A stretch of DNA of 64,000 nt from Rhizobium leguminosarum (GCF_017876795.1 NZ_JAGIOR010000001.1:4304501-4368500); one strand, 5' to 3'; positions 9,388 to 17,808 are shown, counted from the stretch's first letter. Numbers and translations: made by a program. The notes: generated by a model not told the origin, from the letters alone.

Positions 9388-9794
9388 TGTATCTGGTCGA
9401 CACGAATATCGTTTCGGAGGCGCGACGAGGCACGCCGCAGGCGGGTTCCTGGTTGCGCTCCGTCGATCCGCTGAGCATTCATCTGAGCGCCTTGACCCTT
9501 GGCGAGATCATGCGCGGCATTGCCCTCAAACAGAGGTCGGACCCGAAGGCCGCCGCCCACCTCGCCGAGTGGCTGCGCAAGCTGCGCCACGATCATGGCG
9601 CCCGCATCCTGCCGGTGACCGATCAGATCGCCGTGGAATGGGGCCGCATCGCCGCAATCCGGCCGCGCGGCGATATCGACGGGCTGATCGCCGCGACCGC
9701 AATCGTCCATGATCTGATCGTCGTCACCCGGAATGTCGGCGATTTCAACGACACCGGCGCATCGGTCATCGATCCTTGGGAAATGTCGGCATGA
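9387..9794 (+). CDS. PIN-domain ribonuclease toxin (VapC/FitB-like)
   Basis: 135 aa, standard VapC length. The four acidic metal ligands of the PIN nuclease are in place: D5 (YLVDTNIVSE), E40 (TLGEIMRG), D98 (GDIDGLIAA) and D119 (TRNVGDF). Members of this group cleave RNA when freed from the antitoxin. It is coupled to the Phd-like antitoxin by a one-base overlap. Its 3' end overlaps the read-through tail of the convergent frameshifted GST gene (9766-9794). Confidence 0.9.
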   Translation: MYLVDTNIVSEARRGTPQAGSWLRSVDPLSIHLSALTLGEIMRGIALKQRSDPKAAAHLAEWLRKLRHDHGARILPVTDQIAVEWGRIAAIRPRGDIDGLIAATAIVHDLIVVTRNVGDFNDTGASVIDPWEMSA

Positions 9795-10452
9795 GCTCCG
9801 CAGCTCCTGCCCCGCACACTAGGTAGGCCAGCCTGTCAGCCGCGGTCGTAGGCCAGCGCCCGCTGCACGGCGGGGCGCTGCAGCATGCGTGGTGGTCGCT
9901 GACCTTTGCGAAGCGGGCGGGGTCGACGCCGTCGGACGGCAGCCAGTCGGCCATGACGAAGAGATAGGGATCGGCGAGCGAATAGGTCTCGCCCATCACC
10001 CACGGGCCCTTGAATACCGTCTCTTCGATCAGGGTGAAACAATCCGCCATATTTTCAGGCACCTTCGCCTTCATCGCCTCGATCACCGCCGGATCGTCGG
10101 CCCAGCGGGAGCCGCGCGGGCGATGGGCATGGTTCACATGCACGGTCGAGCAGAGATAGCTGTTGAAGGACTGCAGCCGCGCCATTTCAAAGGCATCGCC
10201 GAGCGGCGCCAGTTTGGCGGCCGGCGCGCTTTCCGCGATAAAGCCGAGGATCGCCGGCGTTTCCGTCAGCACGCCGCGCTCGGTGACAAGCGCGGGCACG
10301 CGGCCCTTCGGGTTGATCTTCAGGTAGTCCGGCGAGCGCTGTTCGCCATTGGCGAAGCTGAGCTTTCTCGTTTCGAAGACCAGGCCTGATTCCTCAAGGG
10401 CAATAAGGCTCGCGAGCGCGCAGGTTCCCGGCGCGTAATACAAAGTCAGCAT
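9766..10452 (-). CDS. glutathione S-transferase with frameshifted C-terminus
   Basis: As read, 228 aa. Residues 1 to about 185 are a normal GST (MLTLYYAPGTCALASLIAL; INPKGRVPALVTERGVLTETPAIL; GETYSLADPYLFV). After KVSDHH the frame changes: the open frame continues with an atypical Cys/Pro-rich tail, whereas the adjacent frame reads RMLQRPAVQRALAYDRG followed by a stop at 9836, the usual end of this GST type. A two-base loss or one-base gain near 9885-9895 explains this. The read-through end overlaps the toxin gene. It could be a sequencing error or a recent mutation; most of the fold is intact. Confidence 0.8.
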   Translation of the reverse strand: MLTLYYAPGTCALASLIALEESGLVFETRKLSFANGEQRSPDYLKINPKGRVPALVTERGVLTETPAILGFIAESAPAAKLAPLGDAFEMARLQSFNSYLCSTVHVNHAHRPRGSRWADDPAVIEAMKAKVPENMADCFTLIEETVFKGPWVMGETYSLADPYLFVMADWLPSDGVDPARFAKVSDHHACCSAPPCSGRWPTTAADRLAYLVCGAGAAELMPTFPKDR

Positions 10453-10567
10453 GATGATCCACTCCCTTTCGGCACCTGATATAGCGCAGGGATGGGTGCG
10501 CCGGAACTGAGGAATGGCGTTTTGCTTAGCCTCTCAGCGGCCAGACAATAATCGGCGTGCCGTGCGG

Positions 10568-10746
10568 CCGCCCCTCATCCGGCTGCCGCCACCGACCGGG
10601 GTCGAGCCACGGGTCTCGACCCGTCCTTCGGACCCCCGTAAACGGGGCGAAGGGGATATGCCGCAACCTCTCCGTCCCTCACCAGCGTCTCGCATGGCAC
10701 GTCCCCTCTCCCCGTCAGAACGGGGAGAGGGCTAGGGTGAGGGGCT
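10568..10746. repeat. RIME-like intergenic mosaic element
   Basis: A palindromic intergenic repeat. It opens with CCCCTCATCCGGCTGCCGCC, contains the hairpin CCCGTAAACGGG, and closes with TCTCCCCGTCAGAACGGGGA followed by AGGGTGAGGGG. The same modules occur in inverse order at 24118-24256, between betB and betA. This resembles the RIME1 family described in Rhizobiaceae. No gene is visible in 10453-10769 apart from this element. Confidence 0.75.
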
Positions 10747-10769
10747 GCCTTCTGGCACGAACTCTCCCT

Positions 10770-11126
10770 TCAACCGCAGCCCGGCACATCCTCCAGCCGG
10801 TGCCAGACCGGGATGCCGCGCTCCTTGGCGATGCGCACGTCGTTGTCGGCCCCCTTGGAGTCACCCGGCAGGCGCAGCACGCCTTCGCAGAGCTGCAGCA
10901 GCCGGCCGGCGACCGGGTGGAAGATCTCTTCGTAGAGCGCATCGCCGACCGATTTGCCGCCGGCGGCGTGCCAGATCGGCAGCGCCACCCATTCGCCGAT
11001 CATCGGCACGTGGCCGGCGGCAAACAGCGCGTGTGAGGGTTGTTCCAGCCGCTTCAGGTTGGCGGCCATCTTTTCCGGGTCATCGCCGGTTCCGGACCTG
11101 TAGGGGCCGGCAATCAATATCAACAT
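10770..11126 (-). CDS. DUF4406 / nucleoside 2-deoxyribosyltransferase-like protein
   Basis: 118 aa. It begins MLILIAGPYRSGTGDDPEKM, the beta-strand plus GPY loop of the DUF4406/nucleoside deoxyribosyltransferase-like fold, and ends SKGADNDVRIAKERGIPVW, the conserved D-x-x-x-A helix and final strand. Enzyme activity is not proven for this branch. GGAG lies six bases before the ATG at 11126, so an upstream in-frame ATG (11138) is less likely. It is divergent from the DeoR regulator and shares the motif-rich region 11127-11266. Confidence 0.75.
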   Translation of the reverse strand: MLILIAGPYRSGTGDDPEKMAANLKRLEQPSHALFAAGHVPMIGEWVALPIWHAAGGKSVGDALYEEIFHPVAGRLLQLCEGVLRLPGDSKGADNDVRIAKERGIPVWHRLEDVPGCG

Positions 11127-11171
11127 GTTCCACTCCATCGCTCCGCTTCTGCGCGAGCACTCCCGGCTTCA

Positions 11172-11258
11172 TGCACGGGATTTCGTGAAAATGCACGATA
11201 TTTCTTGAATGTCGAGTCAATTCGTGCAATATCGGGTGATTATGTTTAATTTCGTGCA
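11172..11258. promoter_or_regulatory. cluster of TTCGTGCA-type half sites upstream of the DeoR gene
   Basis: TTCGTGCA occurs at 11221-11228 and again 30 bases later at 11251-11258. Inverse copies TGCACG lie at 11172 and 11192, and TTCGTGAA at 11182. The cluster fills the space between the DUF4406 gene and the DeoR regulator and is the likely operator array of that regulator. Confidence 0.55.
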
Positions 11259-11266
11259 GAGAGCCC

Positions 11267-12022
11267 ATGCTGACATCACAACGCAAAACCCTCATCCTCG
11301 ACATATTGCGCCGTGACGGCCAGGTGATCGCCAAGCGCGTCGCCGAGGATTTTTCCCTTTCGGAAGACACGATCCGCCGGGATCTCCGGGAAATGGCGGC
11401 GGAGGGGCTGTTGAAACGGGTGCATGGCGGCGCGCTGCCACTAGCGCCCGACCTGCCGGATTTCACCGCGCGGGCCAGCGTCTCTTCAGAGGTCAAGGCG
11501 CGGCTCGGAGCTGCCGCGGCGGCGATGGTGAAGCCGGGACAGATGATCTTCCTCGACGGCGGCACGACGACGGCTGAGATCGCCCGCCACTTGCCGCGCG
11601 ACATGCCGCTGACGGTGGCGACCCACAGCCCGACGATCGCCGCCGAACTCGAGCACCACCCGACGGCCGAGGTGATCCTGACCGGCGGTCGGCTCTACAA
11701 ACATTCGATGGTGGCAACGGGCGCGGCAGCGGCGGCGGCGATCTCGCAGCTGCGCCCGGATCTGTTCTTCCTCGGCGTCACCGCTGCGCATCCGGTGCAC
11801 GGGCTTTCCACCGGTGATTTCGAGGAGGCGGCAATCAAACGGCATATCGCCCACTGCTCGGCCGAAACGCATGTGCTGCTGACGGAGGAGAAATTCGATC
11901 TCGTTTCGCCCTGCCCGGTGCTTGGAATTTCCGAGGTGGCGGGACTGATCGTGCCGGCGGAGATGCCGGCCGAGCGGCTGAAACCCTATCGCGACCTCAA
12001 TGTCGCGATCGCCGCGGCATAG
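11267..12022 (+). CDS. DeoR/GlpR family transcriptional regulator
   Basis: 251 aa. The N-terminal DeoR helix-turn-helix is textbook: QRKTLILDILRRDGQVIAKRVAEDFSLSEDTIRRDLREM, then LLKRVHGGALP. The C-terminal sensor domain carries FLDGGTTTAEIARHLP and VILTGG, the sugar-phosphate binding loop of the ribose-5-phosphate-isomerase-like fold, so a phosphorylated sugar is the expected effector. It ends exactly where the convergent asparaginase gene ends, with no gap. Half sites upstream suggest autoregulation and control of the divergent DUF4406 gene. Confidence 0.93.
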   Translation: MLTSQRKTLILDILRRDGQVIAKRVAEDFSLSEDTIRRDLREMAAEGLLKRVHGGALPLAPDLPDFTARASVSSEVKARLGAAAAAMVKPGQMIFLDGGTTTAEIARHLPRDMPLTVATHSPTIAAELEHHPTAEVILTGGRLYKHSMVATGAAAAAAISQLRPDLFFLGVTAAHPVHGLSTGDFEEAAIKRHIAHCSAETHVLLTEEKFDLVSPCPVLGISEVAGLIVPAEMPAERLKPYRDLNVAIAAA

Positions 12023-13030
12023 TCACTCAGTCAGGGCAGAAGTGACCCTGATATCGCCGACATGGATGCCGTTCCAATTGCGCATCGAGGTTGCGGCAAA
12101 GGCCGTCAGGGCGGCATGAACCTCGTCTTCCGTCTCGAAGAAGCGGGCGAGTGTGGCCGCCACCATGGCTTCGGCGGCGCGGGTGGCGCCATCCTCGCAT
12201 TTCAGCGCGATGGCTATGCCCTTTTCCGGGATGGCGGCGCAGAAAACGCCCTCGGCGCCGGTTTTGACGAAGATGCGACCGGGGGCGATCTGCATCAGCG
12301 TGGTGCAGGCGCGGCCGGAGCCGGCGACATAGAAGGGCTCGGCCATGCAGGCTTCAACCAAGCGGCGGGATGCTTTGGCGCGCAAGGGCTCCAGACCGAC
12401 GCCGGTCGCCATCTTGGCAAAACCGTGGGCAAGGCTCTTGAGCGGCACGGCATAGGTCGGGATCGAGCAGCCGTCGGTGCCGCAGCTCTCGGCGCCGAGC
12501 ACGGCGCCGGTCAGGCTTTCCATCACCGCGCGGATTTCGACCTGCAACGGGTGCTGGTAGCCGACATAGCCTTTCGGATCGATATCCTGGTGGCAGCAGG
12601 CGCAGATGAAGCCGGCATGTTTTCCCGAGCAATTGTTGTGCAGCGCGGTCGGCGCATCGAGCGTGCGGGCCTGATGGATCAGAACCTTCTGGCTCATCGA
12701 CCAGTGGGCGCCGCATTCCAGCGCTTCGGCATCTCGGCCGGCGCGCGACAGCATAGAGGCGGCAAGCGCCACATGCTCATCCTCGCCATTATGCGAGGCG
12801 CAGGCGAGCGCCAGCTCCTTGTCGCCGAAACCATAGGCGTCGGCCGCACCGCTTTCCACCAGCGGCAGCGCCTGCATCGCCTTGCAGGCCGAACGCGGGA
12901 AAACGGCGGCTTCGATGTCGCCGAGCGAGAAGACAAGCTTGCCATCGCCATCGACAACGGCCACCGCGCCGCGATGGCGGCTTTCGACAAGCAGGCCGCG
13001 GGTGACTTCGACGGTGACGGGATTGTTCAT
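12023..13030 (-). CDS. L-asparaginase, Rhizobium etli (class 3) type
   Basis: 335 aa of the asparaginase II family (PF06089), which hydrolyses L-asparagine to aspartate and ammonia and is unrelated to the E. coli enzymes. Key residues are present. S47 and K50 (FPRSACK) and S79 (CASHNGE) form a beta-lactamase-like Ser-Lys arrangement. C134, K137 (NNCSGKHAG) and C188 (GTDGCSIP) match the metal-binding site reported for R. etli ReAV, with residue numbers lower by one. The ATG at 13030 has GATGAG upstream. It is convergent with the DeoR gene. It probably serves asparagine use as carbon and nitrogen source. Confidence 0.92.
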   Translation of the reverse strand: MNNPVTVEVTRGLLVESRHRGAVAVVDGDGKLVFSLGDIEAAVFPRSACKAMQALPLVESGAADAYGFGDKELALACASHNGEDEHVALAASMLSRAGRDAEALECGAHWSMSQKVLIHQARTLDAPTALHNNCSGKHAGFICACCHQDIDPKGYVGYQHPLQVEIRAVMESLTGAVLGAESCGTDGCSIPTYAVPLKSLAHGFAKMATGVGLEPLRAKASRRLVEACMAEPFYVAGSGRACTTLMQIAPGRIFVKTGAEGVFCAAIPEKGIAIALKCEDGATRAAEAMVAATLARFFETEDEVHAALTAFAATSMRNWNGIHVGDIRVTSALTE

Positions 13031-13309
13031 GAGTTCTCATCCGGGTTCTTGCGGGATGCGGCAGGCATAACGTGTCAGGGCGCGAAAGCCAACGGGGTTG
13101 ACGTTTTGTCCCGGTGTAGCGACGGCCCCTACGCGGCTACCCGCTTCGCGGACGGCGAGTTCGGCGGAACCACGCAGCCAATCTTCGTCCATCGGCCAGC
13201 CATCACATCGTCCAAAGGATCATCACAAGAATTGACCGAAACGATCGAAAACTATCGTTTCTCTGATGTGTCCGATGCGGCTAAAGGTGGTGCATCAGGA
13301 ACCGCCCCC

Positions 13310-14521
13310 ATGTCATCCACCTTTTCCTTGATCCTGCGCGATAACCGGATCCGCATTCCGGCCGTGACGCTCGTCGCGCTGGCCTTCACCTATGCCTCGA
13401 CCGCGCCCTATCAGTCGATCATCGGGATCAACGAACTGGGCTTGAGCAACGGCGTCTATTCGGCGCTGATCTTCTTCTCGGCGATCGTCAACGTCACCAC
13501 CAGCCTGACGCTCGGCATCTGGTCGGACAGGCTGAAAGAACGGCGGCCGCTGGTGCTGGCGCTTTCCGTCGCCGGCATGCTCGGTTTCGGGTCGATCGCG
13601 ATCTTTCACAGCCCCGCCATCTTCATCGTCTCGACGCTGTTGCTGGTGCCGATGAGCAATTCCACCTATTCACTGCTGTTCGCCAGCCTGCGCGCCAGGA
13701 CCAACCAGATGGATCGCGGCCAGGCTGCGGGGATCACCGCAACGGTGAGGGCGCTGTTTTCCGGCTCATGGGCGCTGGCGCCGGGGATGATCGGCCTCTA
13801 TCTCGTCAATTCGCCGTCGATGACTCCGGCCTATGGGATCGCGGCCTTCGCAAGCCTCACCTGTTTCTGCCTGTATTTCTTCTTCGCGCCCGGAAACGGC
13901 ACTGCCGGTCCCTCCCCCGATCAGCCCGGGTTCTTTGCATCGCTGAAGCGGATTTTCATGCCCTCTGTGCTTTCGCGCGTCATCGTCATGGCGCTGCTCT
14001 TCGGGCTGCAGCGATTAAACAGTATGCTCCTGCCGCTGATCATCACCCATGCGGCGGATGGAAGCGTGGTCGATGTCGGCTTCATCGCCGGGTTGACGGC
14101 CTTTCTCGAAATGCCGTTCATGATGATGTGGGGCATGGCGCAACGGCGGTTCCGCACCGTGCATGTGCTCGCCTTCGGCGCGCTGATCTATTGCTGCTAT
14201 CTGCTGCTGCTCGGATTTGCCGCCGCACCCTGGCACATCTATGCACTGCTCCTCCTCAACGCCTGCGGAGCAGCGGCGATCCTCAGCGTGCCGATCACCT
14301 ATCTGCAGGACCTGATCGCAGACCGGCCGGGGCTCGGAACCTCGTTGATCTCGCTCAATACCTTCATCGGCACCGGCATCGCCGCCGGGCTCTTCGCCTT
14401 CGGCACTGCGATCACCGATTATTCCGGAACCGCCTTCGTCGGCGCTGCCGCAGGTCTCGCGTCGATCGGAGTCTTGCTCTATCTCGAAAGCAGCAGGCGG
14501 CAGGCGCGGCAGCCGGCCTGA
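13310..14521 (+). CDS. MFS transporter (sugar-efflux SetB-like)
   Basis: 403 aa with about 12 hydrophobic segments, an inner-membrane secondary transporter. The N-terminal half has TYASTAPYQSIIGINELGLSNG and a cytoplasmic loop GIWSDRLKERRPLVLAL, the MFS motif A (G-x-x-S-D-R-x-x-x-R-R). The pattern resembles SetB-type sugar efflux carriers, but the substrate is not certain. The open frame runs far upstream; the ATG at 13310 is the first that places the start just before the first membrane segment. No strong ribosome site is visible. It is convergent with the COG2345 regulator. Confidence 0.82.
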   Translation: MSSTFSLILRDNRIRIPAVTLVALAFTYASTAPYQSIIGINELGLSNGVYSALIFFSAIVNVTTSLTLGIWSDRLKERRPLVLALSVAGMLGFGSIAIFHSPAIFIVSTLLLVPMSNSTYSLLFASLRARTNQMDRGQAAGITATVRALFSGSWALAPGMIGLYLVNSPSMTPAYGIAAFASLTCFCLYFFFAPGNGTAGPSPDQPGFFASLKRIFMPSVLSRVIVMALLFGLQRLNSMLLPLIITHAADGSVVDVGFIAGLTAFLEMPFMMMWGMAQRRFRTVHVLAFGALIYCCYLLLLGFAAAPWHIYALLLLNACGAAAILSVPITYLQDLIADRPGLGTSLISLNTFIGTGIAAGLFAFGTAITDYSGTAFVGAAAGLASIGVLLYLESSRRQARQPA

Positions 14522-14549
14522 CGTGCCAGCCGCTTGCGAGCGGTATCGC

Positions 14550-15173
14550 TCAACGCGGCGTGATGCGATAGGCGCAGCGGCGGGCGCCGAGCAGGATGTG
14601 TTCGCTGCGCTCGACGTCGGCGCCGAGGGCGGCGCGGAAGGTTTCGAGTTCGGAGCGGCAGAAGCCGGCGCAGGCAGAAGCGGCCGCGCAGATCGGGCAG
14701 TGGTTTTCGACCAGCATGAACGATCCGTCCGCCTCCTGCCAGTGATCGGCCATATAGCCCTCGCGGGTGCGGATGGCGGCAAGGCCTGCGATACGCGCGG
14801 CAAGGTCGCGGGCATTTTCCAGTTCCTGCCGATAACGCTGCAGCGTCCCGGCCTCGCGGGCGGCGATGACGGTGTCCAGCGCTGCGGGTCCAAGCTGTTC
14901 GACCAGCGTGACGAGCAGGTTTGCCGTCAGTTCGGCATGGCCGTCGGGGAACTGGCGGTTGCCCGCGGCAGTCAGGTGCCAGAGCTGGCGCGGCCGGCCC
15001 CTGCCCGTGGTCCCGATGGTGACCGGCTCCACTAGCCCCTGCTCCGCCAGCTTGGCGAGCTGCTGGCGGGCGGCCTCGCCCGAAATGCCGAGCGCATCGC
15101 CGATCGCGGCGCCAAGCTGCGGGCCGTCGGTCTTAATCAGGATCAGGATGCGGTTGGCGGGCGACTGACGCAT
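14550..15173 (-). CDS. COG2345-type transcriptional regulator with Cys cluster
   Basis: 207 aa. The N-terminal winged helix (LGAAIGDALGISGEAARQQLAKLAEQGLVEP) is followed by GRGRPRQLWHLT (the wing). The C-terminal part has ENHCPICAAASACAGFC, four cysteines in the arrangement seen in SufR-like/COG2345 regulators, which suggests an Fe-S cluster or metal sensor. It is divergent from the 14-TM exporter at 15276. Two AAC/TTGG palindromes lie between them and one reaches its own start codon, so it probably represses itself and the exporter. Confidence 0.85.
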   Translation of the reverse strand: MRQSPANRILILIKTDGPQLGAAIGDALGISGEAARQQLAKLAEQGLVEPVTIGTTGRGRPRQLWHLTAAGNRQFPDGHAELTANLLVTLVEQLGPAALDTVIAAREAGTLQRYRQELENARDLAARIAGLAAIRTREGYMADHWQEADGSFMLVENHCPICAAASACAGFCRSELETFRAALGADVERSEHILLGARRCAYRITPR

Positions 15174-15174
15174 A

Positions 15175-15241
15175 TTTTTCCAAGTGATATCTTGTTTTAA
15201 TCAGGATGGCATGTAATTTTCCAATTTATAACTTGGAAAAT
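15175..15241. promoter_or_regulatory. double operator between COG2345 regulator and MFS exporter
   Basis: Site 1 at 15216-15241 is ATTTTCCAA, 8 bases, TTGGAAAAT, a perfect inverted repeat with 9-bp arms. Site 2 at 15175-15197 shares TTTTTCCAAG and is an imperfect palindrome (CAAG-tgatat-CTTG). Site 2 begins two bases before the regulator's start codon. Confidence 0.7.
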
Positions 15242-15275
15242 AATCCTTCGCCAGCAAAAATCTCGGGATCATCCT

Positions 15276-16703
15276 ATGTCCGATATCGACCAGACTGCAG
15301 CCATCCCCAATGCCAGCTCCCTCCTCCGCCTCTTTCTGCCCCAGCACCTGCCGGCAACATTGATGCTTGCCGGCGGCGTGACGCTTTATGCTGTGGAGAG
15401 TTACATCATGGCGACGATCGCACCTTCGATCGTGCGCGATATCGGCGGGCTCGCGCTGTTTTCCTGGGTCACCAGCCTGTTCGTCGCCGCCGCCGTGCTC
15501 GGCTCGATCTTCGTCGCCATGCGGCCGCGGGGGATCGGACTTCGCGCCATCTATGTGATCGCGGCGCTGGTCTTCGGCGTCGGCAGCCTGATTGCCGCAG
15601 CCGCGCCGTCGATGCCGGTGGTGCTGGTCGGACGCGCGGTGCAGGGTCTCGGCACCGGGGCGCTGGCGGCGCTTGGTTATGCCTTCATCCGCTTCGTCTA
15701 TCCCGAGCCGCTATGGACGAAGGCGTCGACGCTCTATGCAGCGATCTGGGGTGTGTCGACCGTCATCGGACCGACGCTCGGCGGCTTCTTCTCCGCCGGC
15801 AGCAACTGGCGCTACGCCTTCATCGTGCTGGTGCCGCTCGGCCTGTCGATGGCAGTGCTGGCGCCGCGGCTGCTGCCCGAAGTCGAAGACGACCGCGAGC
15901 AGACGAAAACGCCAATTGCCCAGATCGGGCTGCTGCTCGGCGCCGTGCTGATGGTCAGCACCGCCGGCACGATCGAGACGACGGCCGCGAAAATCACTTT
16001 GATCGCGGCCGCGGTCGCCGCGGTCGGCGGCATGCTTATCATCGAGGGCCGAAGCCGCAACCGGCTGCTGCCCTCCGGCGCGGTCAGCCTTTCCCAGCCG
16101 ATTGCACGTGTCTACCTGATCATGCTTGCGATGACCGTCGTGCTCGTCAGCGACGTCTTCATTCCCTATTTCCTGCAGGTGCTGCACGGGGTGGCGCCGC
16201 TTGTTTCCGGTTATCTGGTGGCGCTCGTCGCCCTCGGCTGGACGTTTTCGGCCTTCCTCAGCGGCTCGCTGACCGGCCGGCAGGCGCGTGCGGCGATCGT
16301 TGCCGGTGCGCTGATCGAGGCGGCGGCGACCCTTTCGCTGGCGGTCTTTCTCGCGCGCAACAATCCGCAAGCGCATATGCTTTTCATCGCGCCGGCGGCG
16401 GTCGGCATGTTCATGATGGGTTTCGGCGTCGGTCTCGGCTGGGCGCATCTCGTCGCCATGGTCCTGACGCTCGTCGCCGACAACGAACAGGACAAGGCGT
16501 CCTCAGCGATCCCGACGATGAGTTCGCTCGGCGGCGCTTTCGGCGCCGCCTTTGCCGGCGTCATCGCCAATGGCGCCGGCCTCGTCGATCCGGGCGGCGT
16601 TGCCGGCAGCATCTCGGCGGCCTACTGGCTGTATGCCGCGATGGCGCTGCCCGGCATCGTCGCGATTGCGGCGGCGATGACGTTGAGAGACAGCCGAAAT
16701 TGA
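15276..16703 (+). CDS. MFS multidrug efflux transporter, DHA2-like (about 14 TM)
   Basis: 475 aa. Features are GVTLYAVESYIMATIAPSIV in the first membrane segment, AVQGLGTGALAALGYAFI (motif B region, R before AVQG), and GVSTVIGPTLGGFF (antiporter motif C, G-x-x-x-G-P-x-x-G-G). Motif C marks proton-coupled drug exporters, and length and hydrophobicity fit the 14-segment EmrB/QacA branch. Control by the divergent Cys-rich regulator points to induction by a redox-active or toxic compound. A strong intrinsic terminator follows directly. Confidence 0.9.
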   Translation: MSDIDQTAAIPNASSLLRLFLPQHLPATLMLAGGVTLYAVESYIMATIAPSIVRDIGGLALFSWVTSLFVAAAVLGSIFVAMRPRGIGLRAIYVIAALVFGVGSLIAAAAPSMPVVLVGRAVQGLGTGALAALGYAFIRFVYPEPLWTKASTLYAAIWGVSTVIGPTLGGFFSAGSNWRYAFIVLVPLGLSMAVLAPRLLPEVEDDREQTKTPIAQIGLLLGAVLMVSTAGTIETTAAKITLIAAAVAAVGGMLIIEGRSRNRLLPSGAVSLSQPIARVYLIMLAMTVVLVSDVFIPYFLQVLHGVAPLVSGYLVALVALGWTFSAFLSGSLTGRQARAAIVAGALIEAAATLSLAVFLARNNPQAHMLFIAPAAVGMFMMGFGVGLGWAHLVAMVLTLVADNEQDKASSAIPTMSSLGGAFGAAFAGVIANGAGLVDPGGVAGSISAAYWLYAAMALPGIVAIAAAMTLRDSRN

Positions 16704-16733
16704 AAAAGGCGCCTCGGGTTCGGGGCGCCTTTT
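16704..16733 (+). terminator. intrinsic terminator of the MFS exporter gene
   Basis: AAAAGGCGCC and GGCGCCTTTT form a 10-bp perfect stem with a 10-base loop, starting at the base after the stop codon and ending in a T run. It works in both orientations. Confidence 0.85.
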
Positions 16734-16751
16734 CACGCTTGAACGCAGAGC

Positions 16752-16808
16752 CTAAAGCGCGTCGCATCAAACTTGATTCATGCGACGCGCTTTAGCTCTT
16801 TGTTTTTA
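16752..16808. repeat. rhizobial intergenic palindrome (CTAAAGCGCGTCGCAT type)
   Basis: 16-bp perfect arms at 16752-16767 and 16780-16795 with a 12-base loop, followed by CTCTTTGTTTTTATG. The same arm sequence (GACGCGCTTTAG with an AACAAAGAGCTAAAGCGC partner) appears at 42096-42203. It lies between two convergent genes and could also terminate transcription. Confidence 0.75.
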
Positions 16809-16867
16809 TGGATGTCGTTATCCCGGAACCGCTGCACACTTCCGGGCGACATGCATTAGCCGTGCTC

Positions 16868-17647
16868 TCAGGCGACGTTGCGCTCCGGTTCCGGCTCCTG
16901 CTGGACGGCCTGCTGCTTCACGCCGAGATAGAGGACGGAGCTGCGGCCGATGCCATAGGTATCGCAGACCTCGGGCGTCAGGAATTCGGTAACCGGAATT
17001 TGCTGGACCGCCAAACCGGCGCGCCGGATCACATCGACGAACCCGGACCTTGAGAAGAGACGCACATGGTCGTCCTGGCCGAAATGCGCCCAGCGGCCTT
17101 CCGGCGTCGTCACGTTGGGATCTTCATGGGTGTCCTCGATCGACAGGCAGATCGGCGCCATCAGGATGGCGACGCTGTCCTGCTTGAGAACACGCCGGAT
17201 TTCGGCGGTGGCACGCACCGGATCCTCGACATGCTCGAGCACATGGGAGCAAAGCACGAAGTCGAAGCTCTCGTCTGCGTAGGGCAGGTTGTGGATATCA
17301 GCCTTGTCGTCTGCCTCGGGCAAATACATGTCGCAGCTGCGGTAGAAGACATGTGGGTGGGTCTTGAGCCAGAAGGTCAAGGCCCGGCCCGGCGCAATGT
17401 CCAGGAAGCGGACGGCCTGTGCCTGGTCGAGGCGCTGGAACACCGGCGTCAGGAACAGCGCGAAGAGCCTGTCGCGATCGGTCGAATGACAATTGGGGCA
17501 GCTATAGGCCTGATGGTTGATCGTCTCGAATTCATCGACGCGATAGGGAAAGCCGTGCTCGACCGCCTTGTCGATGTAGTAGCGCGGAAGCGGTACAAAA
17601 TGCGGAATTCTGCTTCGGCAGATGGGGCAGGCGTGGAATAGGGCCAT
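16868..17647 (-). CDS. class I SAM-dependent methyltransferase with N-terminal zinc-ribbon-like part
   Basis: 259 aa. The first 60 residues carry two Cys pairs (HACPICRSRIP and YSCPNCHSTDRDR), probably a zinc-binding knuckle. The rest is a Rossmann methyltransferase: VRFLDIAPGRALTFWL (motif I, with D-I-A-P-G replacing D-x-G-x-G), NLPYADESFDFVLCSHVLEHVEDP (motifs II/III). Such proteins often act in cell-surface polysaccharide modification; the substrate here is unknown. The ATG at 17647 has GAGG eight bases upstream, preferred over an in-frame start at 17689. Confidence 0.85.
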   Translation of the reverse strand: MALFHACPICRSRIPHFVPLPRYYIDKAVEHGFPYRVDEFETINHQAYSCPNCHSTDRDRLFALFLTPVFQRLDQAQAVRFLDIAPGRALTFWLKTHPHVFYRSCDMYLPEADDKADIHNLPYADESFDFVLCSHVLEHVEDPVRATAEIRRVLKQDSVAILMAPICLSIEDTHEDPNVTTPEGRWAHFGQDDHVRLFSRSGFVDVIRRAGLAVQQIPVTEFLTPEVCDTYGIGRSSVLYLGVKQQAVQQEPEPERNVA

Positions 17648-17808
17648 TGTATTCCTCGTAGGGACCGTACAACGCGCAAGCAACACCACATCAAGATGCG
17701 CAGTTTCGGGGCCGGGTTTCGATCAGACGACTGTTCAACGACCCCGGAGACTCACAAACAGCCAAGATCGGCTTCACCTTGCGCATGAATGCTGGTCCGA
17801 AGCTGACC

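Noticed and set aside
13310..13312. Earlier start for the MFS gene (frame open from 12062)
   Set aside because: The upstream part is antisense to the asparaginase and would put several hundred non-membrane residues in front of the transporter.
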